DNA of 64,000 bases from Annona cherimola (GCA_030490835.1 CM059971.1:72434224-72498223), one strand, 5' to 3'; counted from the first letter of the stretch, positions 25,061-36,776 are shown. Made by a program: numbers and translations. Notes: generated by a model from the letters alone, not told the origin.

Positions 25061-26381
25061 TACTCTCTCTCTCTCTCTCACCCCAAACGAATTTGCTTGG
25101 AGTAGGGAAGGATCTCTGAGTGCCATAATTTGAGTGTTTTGGTGAATGGGATAACTTTTTCTTGTTTTCATGTCAATTTGGTTTCTTTCCGGGGAAACGG
25201 AGAGAAAATATACCCGAATGGTGCATCTTTGTGTGGGTGTTCTCGAATTTGGATTTCTTTTTTCTTCTTATGAAGGTTTCAATTGGATGGATTTGAGTCT
25301 TTCTATCTTATTCTGTTAGGCTTAGATTGATTTTTTGTCCTTTTGAACCTCGTAGTGTAGAAAATATAGAAGAACAATATCTGGCAAAATAAGGAGAAGA
25401 ATGGTAGAAAACTGGAACTTTTACAGTGTAATCTGTTACTGAAGAAGTGTTGTTCGAACTTTGAGTGATTTGAGACAGCTTTGTGGCCGAACATAGACAC
25501 ATCTTTTTCCTTTTTACCTACCAGAGTCGTTGGTTTGTAAGGAATTTCTTCTCTTCCGTCGAGAGTTTGTCATTCTCTCTTTTTACTTTAATCAAGTAAT
25601 CATCGAGGAGAAGACAGAAGCAAAAGCAGTATTCCTTTCGAGAGTTTTCTCTTAATCAAGTAATCATCGAGTAGAAGTTGGTGATATTCCTGTACAATAA
25701 ATCTGCTTCTTTTTACGCCTTTGGTAGACAGTCTATTGCTTTTATTATGTTGGTTATGCCTATTTCTTTGCTTCAATATGTGAGAGTGCGTCCATTATGG
25801 AGCTACAGGGCCTTTTTTCCCTTTAAATGGGCCTACTATCAGTCATTCGCCAGTTTAACCATATGCCTGAAAACGGGTGAATGGTGGATCAATTTCTAGT
25901 CAATGGTCAATGTGGAAGTCTGTCTGCTGCAAACTCTAGCTACTTTGGTACCTATTACCCAGGCCATTCTTCTTATTATCTTCTTGTTTTTTATTTCTTC
26001 ATCATTTTCGCTTTAAGGTATATTGTTCACTCCCTGCCAGTGAATTCCCTTTTTGGCTTTTGAAGCCCCTTTTACATTCACCAGTTCTTAGATTACCTGA
26101 TCTCTAGTGTCAAATATTTCTCATTTCCCCCAACTAGCCATCCCTAAAAAATTGGAAAGCTCATGTATTCTCGGGGGGAAAGCGAAACACGATACCTCCA
26201 ATCTCTTGCTTTTGCCTTATGACATGGTAATGCATTGTGGGTCAGTTTTTTCAATAAAGAAGTGAGTAAAATTTGAATAATGAATCCAATATCAAATGAT
26301 TGTTCTACATGGAATGTCATTTTCATACTATATTGCTAATGGAAGCTTCTTGTGGTCATATGCGTAGACTCGAACCAAATT
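25061..26381. other. Non-coding stretch between SCPL relic and transposase
   Basis: A CT microsatellite lies at 25058-25080. A duplicated block CTTTAATCAAGTAATCATCGAG is found at about 25587 and again near 25652. No coding was recognised. It may be old intron sequence of the SCPL relic, or the 5' part of the Harbinger element. Confidence 0.35.
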
Positions 26382-27782
26382 ATGGATTCAGTACCTGACT
26401 CCTCATTTGCTCCAGTAAATGAGGAGGTACAAAATTGGTGCACACAATATTGTGCGCGTCGTAGGGCGGTCATGTTCTTAGGGGGGGCGTTTGTGCTTGG
26501 TGAAGAGGAAGAATGTGGGAGTGAAGAGGTCACTAATCGTGACTTAGCAATCCAACGTGATTTATTTATGTTCTCACTCCTTCGTGGGGGGGATAGGCGG
26601 TGTTATGCACAATTACGGATGAGTACATTAGCATTCAACCAATTGTGTGATCTAGTGAAGAGTAAAGGATATCTACAACCCACTAGATATGTAACGGTCG
26701 ATGAACAAATGGGTATGTTTTTGCACACCTTGGTCCATAATGTACGAAATTGGTCAATTGGTGCTTACTTCTGTAGATCTGGAGAGACAGTCCATCGCCA
26801 TTTTCATAGATGCCTCCAATCAATACTTAGCCTATACGAGGATTGTGTCAACCCACCCAGCACAGTCACTCCATTCAAGATTTCTTCCGACCCCACTTTA
26901 GCACCATATTTTGAGGTAAACTTGTGACACTTATGTCATTTTATCCAACAATTTGAATTCCTTCTTTATAATGGTGACCATTTATTAGGGTTGCATTGGT
27001 GCCATCGACGGTACACATATCCCTGTTTTGCCTCCATCGGAGAACACATTGGCATTTAGAAATAGACATGGGAACCCAACACAGAACGTGATGGCAGTGT
27101 GTGACTTCAACTTAAAGTTCACGTACATACTAGCTGGTTGGGAAGGAAGTGCACATGATGCTAAAGTGCTCCAGTCCGCACTTGATCGACCCATCAATCC
27201 ATTGATAGTTCCACGAGGTAAATAAATGCAATTTTCCACAAGTGAATTCTAGGATTCTCTGAAATTCTCGGATTTAAATTAATTTTTTGATCGGTTGTCA
27301 CAGGACATTATTTCTTGGTGGACGCCGGGTATGCACATGTGCCGGGTTTCATGGCACCATATAAAGGGGTTTCCTACCATATAAGCAATTTCGGTCATGG
27401 AAGGAATCCAAGAAATAATAAAGAGTTATTCAATCTTAGACATGCGAGATTGCGTTCAACTGTTGAGCGACTTTTCGCAATCTGGAAGAAGAGATTCCCA
27501 ATTTTGCAAGTCGCAACAAGTTATCCTTATAAAATACAAGTCCAAATTGTCATAGCTTGTGCCATCCTACACAACTATATAATTGATGTTGATGGTCCAG
27601 ATCTTCCCTGTGAGATAGGTGAGGAACCATGTCTTGCCGCGGATGATAGATTGAGTGACGATCAAGTGGAACCAACTCCTGAAGTAATGATAAGGGGAGT
27701 GTCTACGGAGGCACAAAATATGTGGAAGGACAAACGAGATCGCCTAGCACATCAAATGTGGCAGGATGGTCCTATAAATTAG
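26382..27782 (+). CDS. PIF/Harbinger DDE transposase (DDE_Tnp_4), intact
   Basis: Three exons, 26382-26915, 26989-27217 and 27304-27782, join in frame across clean GT-AG introns to give 413 residues, the usual length of plant PIF transposases. The nuclease domain shows AIDGTHIPV (Asp185), GWEGSAHDAKVL (Asp235), LVDAGYAHVPG, and STVERLFAIWKKRFPIL (Glu309), so the DDE triad is complete. The N-terminal half (FNQLCDLV, HRHFHRCL) is the usual helix-turn-helix-like region. The start is the ATG before DSVPDSS; an earlier open codon is GTG and unlikely. It would cut and join element ends at TTA/TAA targets together with ORF1 to its right. No stop or frameshift was seen, so the gene could be active or very recently active. 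Confidence 0.9.
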
Positions 27783-27991
27783 GGATCAATGAGACCAAGT
27801 CTAAAAGCATGAAACACTTATGTAGAACATTCTCGTTTAGCAGCGAGGCTTTCCATTACATGTTACCTTTAGATTTCTCTGTATCATTAAATGTGATTTA
27901 TGACGGGTCTTCTCCCAAATATATCTTAGACGGTATGTTTTTGTATATTAAGATTACTTGCTCATATTTGAATTGTGTTTAGGTGGGTTGC

Positions 27992-29175
27992 ATGGATCAC
28001 TTTCGACGTGTATTCATTGGGGAGTCGGCATCCCCAAACAGAGTCACTCCCCCCAATACAGGTTATGAACAACCATCTTCGTCCAGACATCGTCATCAAT
28101 GGACAAAAGCACAGGATAAGAAGTTGGTGGAAATACTCTTGTGGAACTTACACTCACGTACAATTGAAGCGAATAAAATCAAAGATGTCATTTACCAGAC
28201 CATTGCTCAGGAACTTAGTAATGTATTTGCGGTTCCTATTAGTCCATCCAATGTTAGGAACAGAGTAGTGTCTATAAGGAAGACGTATGAACTATATCGC
28301 AAGGTAATTGATAAGACTGGAATGGGGTGGATTGCTGAAGAGAGTAGATTCACAGGGCCTGAAGATGTATGGCAGACACTCATAGCGGTATCAATGAGCA
28401 CAACTATATATCTCGTGCATGAATCTTTTGCATCTTGTTCTTTTATTCCAATATTGCACTTATTTCATATGACATTTAAAGATTACTAATCTTGTTTCTG
28501 CAGCAAGACAAGAAGTACAACCGGTTAAGACGGCCTCAACACCTATGGCAATCGTGCGACAGGTGAATACGCATTGGGTTTTGACGGTCGTCAAGAAGAT
28601 GCGGAAAAAGGTGGTGCTCATGACATTTTTTCAGATAGCCTTAGGACGGAGACGCAAAGTACGCATGAGCGTACCATGGGTTCACCCACGGGCAACTTCG
28701 AAATCCCAGGCTCATCAACCATCCCCCTTGGAGGGTCATCTAGCCAATCAAATGTGTCGTCAAATGAGGGTGAACCTTCCCCTAGCTCCTTTGGTCGTGC
28801 CTCAGTGCGTAGCAATCGTAGACGGCCACATGCTGCAACGCAGGAGGTTACAAGCATGATACAGACCTTGTTGGCACAACCTGCCAATTTGAGTTGTACG
28901 CATGTTGTAAGACCACATTAGGAGAGTGATTATCAGTCGTTGCCAACAGTGTTAGGCTCCATGGGTCTTGGCGACGATGAGTTCGCCACATATCTTTCAT
29001 ACTTTTTCAAATTTCCTCATTATGCCACACAATTTTTACAGGGAGATGATCGTACACGTCGTGTTATATTGCTAGGGATTAGACGTGGTTTATCAGTATG
29101 TACTTTTTGTAGAACTTGTTATTTGTATGAACCTTATATGTTGGAACTTGAGTATTGGTGTATTTTTATTTGAAA
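27992..29175 (+). pseudogene. PIF/Harbinger ORF1 (MYB/SANT-like DNA-binding), broken
   Basis: Exon 1 (27992 to about 28388) encodes MDHFRRVFIGES, then a MYB/trihelix-like domain (HQWTKAQDKKLVEILL ... SNVRNRVVSIRKTYELYRKV ... FTGPEDVWQTLIA). After a GT-AG intron ending CTGCAG at 28501 the frame gives QDKKYNRLRR. The expected continuation GLNTYGNRATGEYALGF is one frame over, so there is a frameshift near 28525-28530. A TAG at 28919-28921 interrupts the C-terminal part before SLPTVLGSMGLGDDEF...TRRVILLGIRRGLS. In PIF elements ORF1 binds DNA and is needed with the transposase for transposition. The lesions predict a null ORF1 unless splicing avoids them. Confidence 0.8.
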
Positions 29176-29346
29176 TGTACTAGTAATCCAATATAAATGG
29201 ATGGACTCGCATTACAGATGGATTGTGTTGTTGTTGCTTGATATGATCACTGCAACTATTTGATCACCGTCATTATCTTATAAACAGTGTTTATCTGTGT
29301 TTTGAAATTGTCTCTATGCTGCTATTTCACAGGAAAATAGCTGGAG

Positions 29347-29625
29347 ATGGTGCGATGTTATGTTGTATTCAAAGGTCATGTTCCCGGTGTGTACACTTCA
29401 TGGCCAGAAGCACATACTCAAGTCAATGGTTTTAAAGGATCCTGCTATCAAGCTTTTCAGGATGTAGCTGATGCTGAGAAGGCATGGGCAGCCTTCACTG
29501 GGACAGGAAAGGAGAGGAATGATAATAGGATTATCAACCTATGTGACTGTTCGAAATGCAATAGTAGGACTACTTCCGTAGTCATCGACCTTTGTGAGTG
29601 TAAGGCTTGTGGGAAACAGAAATAG
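29347..29625 (+). CDS. Small protein: RNase H1 N-terminal/viroplasmin-like domain plus two CxCxxC motifs
   Basis: 92 residues from a true ATG, with an in-frame TAG three codons upstream. Residues 4-50 (CYVVFKGHVPGVYTSWPEA ... VNGFKGSCYQAF ... DAEKAWAAF) match the RNase H1 N-terminal hybrid-binding domain (also found in caulimovirus viroplasmin), which binds RNA-DNA duplexes. The RNase H catalytic domain is absent. The C-terminus has CDCSKC (residues 66-71) and CECKAC (83-88), suggesting metal binding. It lies 170 bp after ORF1 on the same strand, with an acceptor-like TTTCACAG at 29325-29332, so it may be a third ORF of the Harbinger element or a co-resident small gene. The domain call is solid; the role is unknown. 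Confidence 0.65.
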   Translation: MVRCYVVFKGHVPGVYTSWPEAHTQVNGFKGSCYQAFQDVADAEKAWAAFTGTGKERNDNRIINLCDCSKCNSRTTSVVIDLCECKACGKQK

Positions 29626-31859
29626 ATGTAATATGATTTTGTCAACAGTCACTTTACTTGTAACTGTTTGCCCTGAACTGTTTGGGGGCGTGACTTTAGC
29701 GTGTGCTGAATTGTACCCCAATATTATCCTATACTAGTAGTAGGCTTTATGGAATCCACAACTCCCCTTTTTTATAATATCTGATATTTTGTTATCATTA
29801 TAATAACTTAGTCTGTTATTATATAAATGGCCTGCCCGGTAGGAACCGGCGGCATTTCATACCGCTATATACCCTTTTTATTATTAGTTTATTATGAAAA
29901 ATTACTTTGCTTTTTATTCCAAACATAGCTCATTCGGATCAACCCTGGCTTATAAGCCGTCTCTGTATATATATTTGCATTTTTTTTTCATATATTATAT
30001 AACTGTATCATAGCCTGAAATTCGTAAATAATGTGAAGAAGACTATAATTCCTGAAATTATGATTTTCAAAATAAAATCTAAATGTGTGAAAATATTATA
30101 AAATAATATAGTGGATATATGATACACATGAATTATAAAGTAAAAATTCAAAAAATTAATAAATAACCATTGAGGCCTCCTATTCACACATGCATTGGAG
30201 TTAGGAATATACGGAAAAAAATATAATACCATTTGTTTTGCTAAGAAACCAAGTTTCATATAAATCAGGTATGTGCATGGGTCCCATTTGGTAAAGAATA
30301 TGTATATTCATGTATAAATTATGAAAAATACTTAGATTGATTCACATATGTATTAAAATGTAATAATACTTTATAAGATCATTTATCCATATATTATTGA
30401 TATTTTAGATACTTTAGATGTTGAAAAATGTATTTAAAGTTAATATTCTAACATTGAATTATTTTATTATGTTAAATTTACACATTTATAAATAGAACTC
30501 ATATACGGTGAAATTAAAAAAATAAAAAGGTTTATAGGATACTATAAATGATGCTAAATACAATGGATGAAGTGAATTTTTCATCAACCATCTAAATTTT
30601 GAAAATGAAGGGAGTTATATTGAAAAGGGGTTTCATAGAAGCGGGACTGAGATACACACACACATTTATGTTAGAAATATTCAGATGCAGCGTCGCTGAA
30701 ATGGGCTCCATATGATCATAAAATCATAATCTCCTCCACACATTGTATTTAGAATAATATATTTTATTACCATATCAATTTTCATCCTAGTCATATATGT
30801 ATATGGGTCCCATATGAAAATGGTACAAATTCAATATAATAAAATAGTTTGATATAAATAACAATTTTAAAGTGATTTTTTCAACACGTAAACCATTTTT
30901 TATAAAATTGATATATGAATAAATGAATATAACTCATCTCTGTGCCTATATTTCAAATGGTGATTAAATATATTAATGTTTATAAAAAATCCAAATATTT
31001 ACGCAAAGTTATTTATAGATATTCCGTGAGTTGTTTAGGATAAAATTTCAATAAAAACCAATGTCTTAGGCAATGATAAAATTATTTATGGCAAAGGCCT
31101 TTAATAAATTAATAAATTAATTTATTATATATATACAGTTCTATTTATTATTATATATATATAAATATTTTTTTTTGTTTTTGGTTGTCTCGGTTGACCA
31201 GCCAACCATATATATATACATAACATTTGTTTAAACTATTGCTCGTCTTCTTTCGTATATTTTTCTTCTTCTTCTTCTTTTTGCAACCTTTTCTTTTTGT
31301 AACAAATATTCCTGAAATTTATTAAATCGTGAAATTAACTAAAATACCCCTGAAATCCATGATTTTAAAAACAACAAAATGTGTAAAAATATATAATAAA
31401 ATAATAAAACCGTATATAAGATACACATGTTTATGAAGAAAATAAAAATCAGATAATTAAAAAATAACCATTGTATGAGAGATGCTAATGCAATTGAGTC
31501 ATAGATTTTTTTATTTCTCATAAATATTCTCAGAAATTTAAATTATTGATTTTTAAATTTGAAGGTTTGAAATTCACTGCGTTATGATGTTAATATGTTT
31601 CCATCATAAAATATTTTCGCGTCATGAATATAAAAATTTATGTTCTCAATAGTTGGATGAGGAAAACTTTAAAAATTAAAAGCAATGATTTGGCCAAAAA
31701 TTAATTTGCAAATGACACAAATTTACATGTGTTCAATATTTATTATCATCTAATAGTAATTATGGAATTTATGAAATAATTAAAATTTGATAATAAATAT
31801 TTTAATATTTGAAAGCGCGCAAAGCAAAGAACCAATTTTAATTGTTACGTAACAAAAAT
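29626..31859. other. AT-rich DNA, no gene
   Basis: Includes a partial inverse MITE family B copy at 30290-30660 (ending GGGGTTTCATAGAAGCGGG) and a diverged one at about 30690-31010. TTCCAAACATAGCTC at 29918-29932 is the only candidate for a right Harbinger terminus. TATATA runs lie at 31125-31220. Confidence 0.45.
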
Positions 31860-31893
31860 GATTCGTATATTTATTCCCGTAAATATACGAATC
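31860..31893. repeat. Perfect 14-bp palindrome with 6-bp loop
   Basis: GATTCGTATATTTA at 31860-31873 is exactly inverted at 31880-31893, with loop TTCCCG. It sits at the head of a block of GC-rich direct repeats. Confidence 0.9.
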
Positions 31894-32066
31894 GTCGTGT
31901 ACAGCAGCGTGGACAAATAATTTCGCTGGCTATTATTTAGCGCGCAAGGATGTTCGGTGAGATGAGCTCCGCTGGCCATTGTATGAAATTCAGCGCGCAT
32001 GAAATTTCGCTGGCTATTGTCATACACGACGCATTAATCGTCGTGTACAGCAGCGTGGAAAACGAT
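31888..32066. repeat. Spaced direct repeats around TCGCTGG / CGTCGTGTACAGCAGCG
   Basis: ATCGTCGTGTACAGCAGCG TGGA occurs at about 31891 and about 32037. Between them, TTTCGCTGGCTATT occurs twice and CTCCGCTGGCCATTGT once, with AGCGCGC(A/C) motifs. No coding was seen. It may be a transposon end or a regulatory cluster. Confidence 0.7.
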
Positions 32067-32126
32067 CGGATGGGCTGATGGGACAGTTTTTATCATCGAA
32101 AACCCGTCGCCCGTTTTTTCTTTAAT

Positions 32127-32312
32127 GCATTATCATTATCATCCAAGTGATACGATTTAAAAAGAAAAAAAAAAGTGCTCATACGTAAACCAGATTTAGA
32201 TTGCCCTGTCCGCGGGGTTGAAATTGTGTTGACTAATCATCCAAGTGATGACGCGATTTAAAAAGAAAAAAAAAGAAAAGAAAAGAAGAAGTGCTCATAC
32301 GTCAACGTCAAC
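32127..32312. repeat. ~100-bp tandem repeat, second array (1.6 units)
   Basis: Same unit as 23701-24074 (ATTATCATCCAAGTGAT ... GTGCTCATACGTAAAC). The first unit is partial, and the second has a longer AAAGA run. Confidence 0.85.
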
Positions 32313-32532
32313 CTGAGTAAGAAAGAAGGCGAGAGTAATACCTAGGTCATTCTAGCCCTCGGATCGGATGCTTTTTGGTTCCGCGTTCTAAGAAATCCGC
32401 GTCCTCCGTTCCTTTTCAGAGGGAAAGTCGTTTTTTAATTTTCTTCTTGTACGTGCCAAATCAATGTCCTCTTGTCCGTCGTTTCAGTTCCGCCCTCCGC
32501 CAACCTTCTCCCGTTTTGGCATCCTAATCAGT

Positions 32533-32541
32533 ATTTATATC
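32533..32541 (+). promoter_or_regulatory. Possible TATA box of the SDR-like gene
   Basis: TATTTATAT lies about 155 bp before the ATG, after a pyrimidine-rich stretch. Assigned by position and sequence only. Confidence 0.3.
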
Positions 32542-32695
32542 CCCAAAATCCAGTCGAAAAATCCTATCCCACAAGTCGAATCCAAGGTGAGTAGAAAAAA
32601 GGTTCTGTCTACGCATATGCTAGGGAGAATCTTTCTCTAGTACTGCCGGCTTCTGCTTTTCTAGTTCTGGGCTTTTCCGTGAGGAGGAGAAGGAA

Positions 32696-35600
32696 ATGGC
32701 TGGTTTTGATGGGAAGAGGGTCTTGATAACCTCTGACGGAGACGAGATTTCCGCCAACATCGCTTCGTCTCTAGCGAAGATGGGTGTGAGGTATGATTTT
32801 CAGGGAGTTTTCAGCTCAGCTTCGCATCTTTTGGTTCTAGTACTCGCACGGGGAAATTTTTTTTCTTGCTTTTGGATGGTATCGAATTTTTCTAGAAATT
32901 TTAGTTTTGAAGGTTCTTCTACTTCTATCTCGGTAGCTTTGGTGGTTCCAGAAATTTCCGGAAATTCAGGTTTTGTAGGTTCTTCTAAATCTTCCTATTT
33001 TCTTTTTATGAAAAATTTTCGCTTTTTCACTATTGCTTTGACGCCAGTTATTCTCCATATTTTATTTCTAGTTTTAGTTGTGTCTAGCAGAAATGGTGAA
33101 ATTCTGAACAGCAGACCAGGCAAACGGTTCAGCTATAAACAGAGCTGATCGATCTTTTTAGTTAATGAAAAATGGTTTAATTGTTGATTCCTTTGAAGTT
33201 TGAAATTTTAATATGAGTTTATTTATTTGCTTGGATTGCAAAGTATTTTTTTATGCATCAATATGGAAAGAAATGAATAATAACATGGTAAAATAGAGGA
33301 AATGATATGATGTGATAAAGGGGTACTGATGGGAAATTATCTGAACAAAATTAAAACAGATCTCTTTTTTTCATGCGAAAGGACAAGACATAGTGAACTA
33401 GAAAGAGTAAATAGCAAATTAAGATGTCACCTTTAAATTAAAAAAGCTGCGGTGTCACCTCAAATTAAAAAATTCGGAAAACGGTGGAAAAGTTTCAAAG
33501 TTCATTTTTCGTCTTACTAAATGGACTCTCTCCGTATGGTTGACCATACATAGTTCGTTGGCTTATGTTTACCTAATTGCTTTGTTTTTGGTTTTTGTTG
33601 ATTCTTTGTAGTCTAGAAAGTGATTCTGTCAGAGATTTTAATTTCGTTAAACTTTTGAAATTTATAAATTTATGTTTGATTGCAATTTTTTTTTTTTTTT
33701 TGCCATTTTAACTTTCAAGATGTGGTTATTTTGGTCTTTGAACCTGCATAATCAGATTGGTTTTGATGGGAGATGAAAGCAGCCTATGGAAAGTTGCAGA
33801 GAGAATATCAAGTTCAGTGGAGGGAGTCAATCAGATTCAAGTGGTTGGATTGAATATGGAAGAAGAAAAGGAAGCTGTTTTTGACGAGGCTGTAGACAAG
33901 GCATGGAAAATTCTAGGCGGTTTGGATGCTTTTGTTAATTGTTACACCTATGAAGGTATGGTTTCCAATTAATTCCACTTTCTTAAAAAAAAAAGAGAGA
34001 GAGAGAGAGAGAAGGAAAAAGGAAAATAAAAGAAAAGAAGTTGAATCTGTTGACCATGAAAGCAATTAACCCCTTTAATTCAACAAGGAAAGGCATCTCA
34101 TGATCCTATTGTACCATTACAGACTTTTGGTATGCTATGACCACATACAATCCAAATTCACTCATGAATGCATGCTAAAGATCCCATGTTGAATACACAT
34201 ATTTTTTAAACTTCTCTCTCTTTGCTTGGCTGGATACTGGCTTTGATATACTCATAATAATGGATCAATATTGCCAACTTTACAGTTAATATGTTAAATA
34301 CCTAAGCACTTGCATGTATGCGTTTGTGCAAGTGCATGTGCAAACAGAACTATGTTCTTCTGACTTCGTCAATGGACGCTTTGATCTACATAAAAATTAG
34401 GTATTGGCTATTTTCAGGTCTTGTTGTTGTGATTGAAAATGGATTGATTGTATTGAAATAACAATGGTTTTGACAGGGAATATGCAGGAACCTCTGGACA
34501 TGGCAGAGGATGAGTTTAAAAAGATAGTGAAGATTAACTTTATGGCAACATGGTTTCTTTCAAAGGCTGTTGGTAAAAGAATGAGGGACTATGGATCTGG
34601 TGGATCCATCATATTCATAGGCACCATCCAAGGAGCAGAAAGGGGCCTTTACCCAGGATTTGCTGCTTATGGTTCATGTTTAGCTGGAGTTGAACAATTA
34701 GTCAGGGTACAATACATTTCTTGTCTTTGTTGTTGATTTTACTTGTTTTTCCTCACAATCAACTTTAAAATCTCGTTGTTGGATGTATGATGATCACAAA
34801 GTTGATATGTTTCATACAAAACTTCACAGAGGAAGGTGACAGTTCATAAGTGGTTAATGAAATTTAAAAGTTAGATGGTTTACAATCTGATGAAGACGTA
34901 CATAAACAAAATGATCAGAAGATAGTGTCCTTAATTTTGGATAGGCATAATGAAGCATGTAAGGAATAAACCATAGCTGACACAATATTTACTGAATTTT
35001 AGTCTTTTACTTCTATCCAAATACTGAAAATATTTCTCAGTCAACTCTGCCTCTATTATCTTTAGTCGTTGTGGTATTTTTCACTAATTCATTTCTCCAT
35101 TTTGTCTTTATCTAATTAGCTTGCTGAAATTACTCTCTCTCTGTCTCTCTCTCTCTCTCTAATGTCTGTATGCATTTCACCACCCCAATCATTGGTCCTT
35201 AAGAATGTAACATATTTGTTTATCTCTTTTGAGTTTTCTACTTTACTGTGCATAACATGCTTCCATGGTGTTGTTTTTTTGTGAAATTCTTGGTTGCATT
35301 TGAAATCTAACTCAATTGTGGATGAGATTGGCTCAGTTAACAACATGTTGACATTGTTTGCTATCATCTATGAAAAATCCAAATCGAGTAAACCCACCTG
35401 CACGATCCCCCAACACCTTGACAAAAAAAAAAAAAGTCGCTTAAAATATATGTTTCTACAGATATGCTTGTTTGTTATCTGATTTAAAAAAAATCGACAG
35501 TGGTTATATTAATAATCAATCACTTGATTTGGTTCATCTCAACAATTTAGGGCCTGTTTGGCTACGTGTTGAAAGTAGAAAGCACGCATATCTTTCCATT

Positions 35601-36776
35601 TTTAATGGGTGTTTGGCCGCATGACACTACAAAGAATGAATAAGCTGCTATAAGTGCATAAAGTAAAATCTTGAAAGCCAGGCTTTTCTGAAAAAGCAGT
35701 GCCGTGCGGTTTTCATACTGCCCAGCCAAACAAAGCCTTAGCCAATTTTAAGGTTGCTTCATTGCCATCTTTAATCAACTGATTTGACTGAGATTTGCTT
35801 TGTATCAATTGTTGTATTTATGTTGCTTTGTATGTGCAAGGAGACATTAATACGACGTAATGTTTTACTCATTTTCATAATACCCGCCTTTCTTACTAAA
35901 AAGTTTTTTTAGTATGTCTTTTTTTTTTCACTTGATGAGTCTATGACTGATATTATTCTGTCTTGTCAATGTCTTTTTAGTTTCTTCTGTGCAAGCAACC
36001 CCTACAGAATTTGCATTATGCCATCATCATAAATATTGGCAAACCATAGATCTACCATGCCATACGGTCTTTTTGTCCTCAATTTTTACGTGCAATTTTG
36101 TCTGTTGCTCTATGCCTAAACAGATTATTTGAAAGAGAGATTTCTCAATTCCGTGGATCCATTTTTAATGACCCTTTGATGGGATATTCACGCATTATGT
36201 TGCTCTAGTCAATTCTAAGTCAACCATTGTACTTGTATGTCTCACTGTCCGAGACTACTACTTTTCAAATATTGAGGCCCATAAAGGTTTTTGATTAAGA
36301 TGGTTTTAATGTCTTGACTAGATATATGATCTCCTGTATGATAGTTGACTTCAATTTTATTGAAACATCACAATAGATGAAAATGGTGAGGTTCTAGTGG
36401 CGGTACTCGTTCCATTAGGCATTATTCTATTTAGAAGAATATGGTAAGTGTAATATGGTAGTCCTGCTGAATCATATTTCTTCTGTGCAAAACTCAGACA
36501 TGGGCTATGGATATTGGAAAGTACAACATTCGTGTCAATTCCATTGCACGTGGCTTGCATCTCGGTGATAAGTATCCATTGACAGTGGGTAAGGAAAAGG
36601 CCAAGCATTTGACTAAGGAGGTGATGCCGATGATGAGGTGGCTTGATGTTAAAAGTGATCTAGCATCGTCAGTCATGTATTTGGTGAGTGATGACTCTCG
36701 CTACATGACAGGGACAACCATATTTGTTGATGGGGCGCAGTCGATGGTAAGGCCTCGCATGCGCTCTTTCATGTGA
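32696..36776 (+). CDS. Short-chain dehydrogenase/reductase-like protein with altered active site
   Basis: Four exons, 32696-32790, 33756-33955, 34477-34706 and 36498-36776, splice in phase over GT-AG introns to 267 residues, the classic SDR length. The Rossmann fold is evident ([97 protein letters not shown]). However, the Gly-rich TGxxxGIG is TSDGDEIS (residues 12-19), NNAG is NCYTY (93-97), the catalytic Ser position carries Thr, and YxxxK reads Y163-GSC-L167, without the Lys. Classical reductase chemistry is therefore doubtful. I recall similar non-canonical FabG-like SDRs in other plants, so this may be a conserved non-enzymatic or atypical branch. Intron 3 (1.8 kb) contains a Tourist MITE. 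Confidence 0.85.
33990..34014. repeat. (GA)n microsatellite in SDR intron 2
   Basis: A poly-A stretch runs into an AGAGAG run soon after the exon 2 donor. Confidence 0.8.
35550..35737. mobile_element. Tourist-like MITE in SDR intron 3
   Basis: Starts GGGCCTGTTTGGCTA and ends AGCCAAACAAAGCC, flanked by TTA at 35547-35549 and 35738-35740. A TTA duplication and GGGCCTGTTTGG termini are the PIF/Tourist signature. 188 bp, non-coding. It could be a substrate of a PIF-type transposase such as the one 8 kb upstream, although their ends could not be compared. Confidence 0.75.

Noticed and set aside
29347..29625. Integrated caulimovirus (the domain resembles viroplasmin)
   Set aside because: No coat, movement, protease or reverse transcriptase sequence is nearby. 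The same domain occurs in eukaryotic RNase H1, and the neighbours are Harbinger genes.
24075..32126. One large Harbinger element spanning the whole block
   Set aside because: No inverse of GGGTGTGTTTGGTATTTAC followed by TTA was found at the right. The flanking tandem repeats overlap rather than abut.
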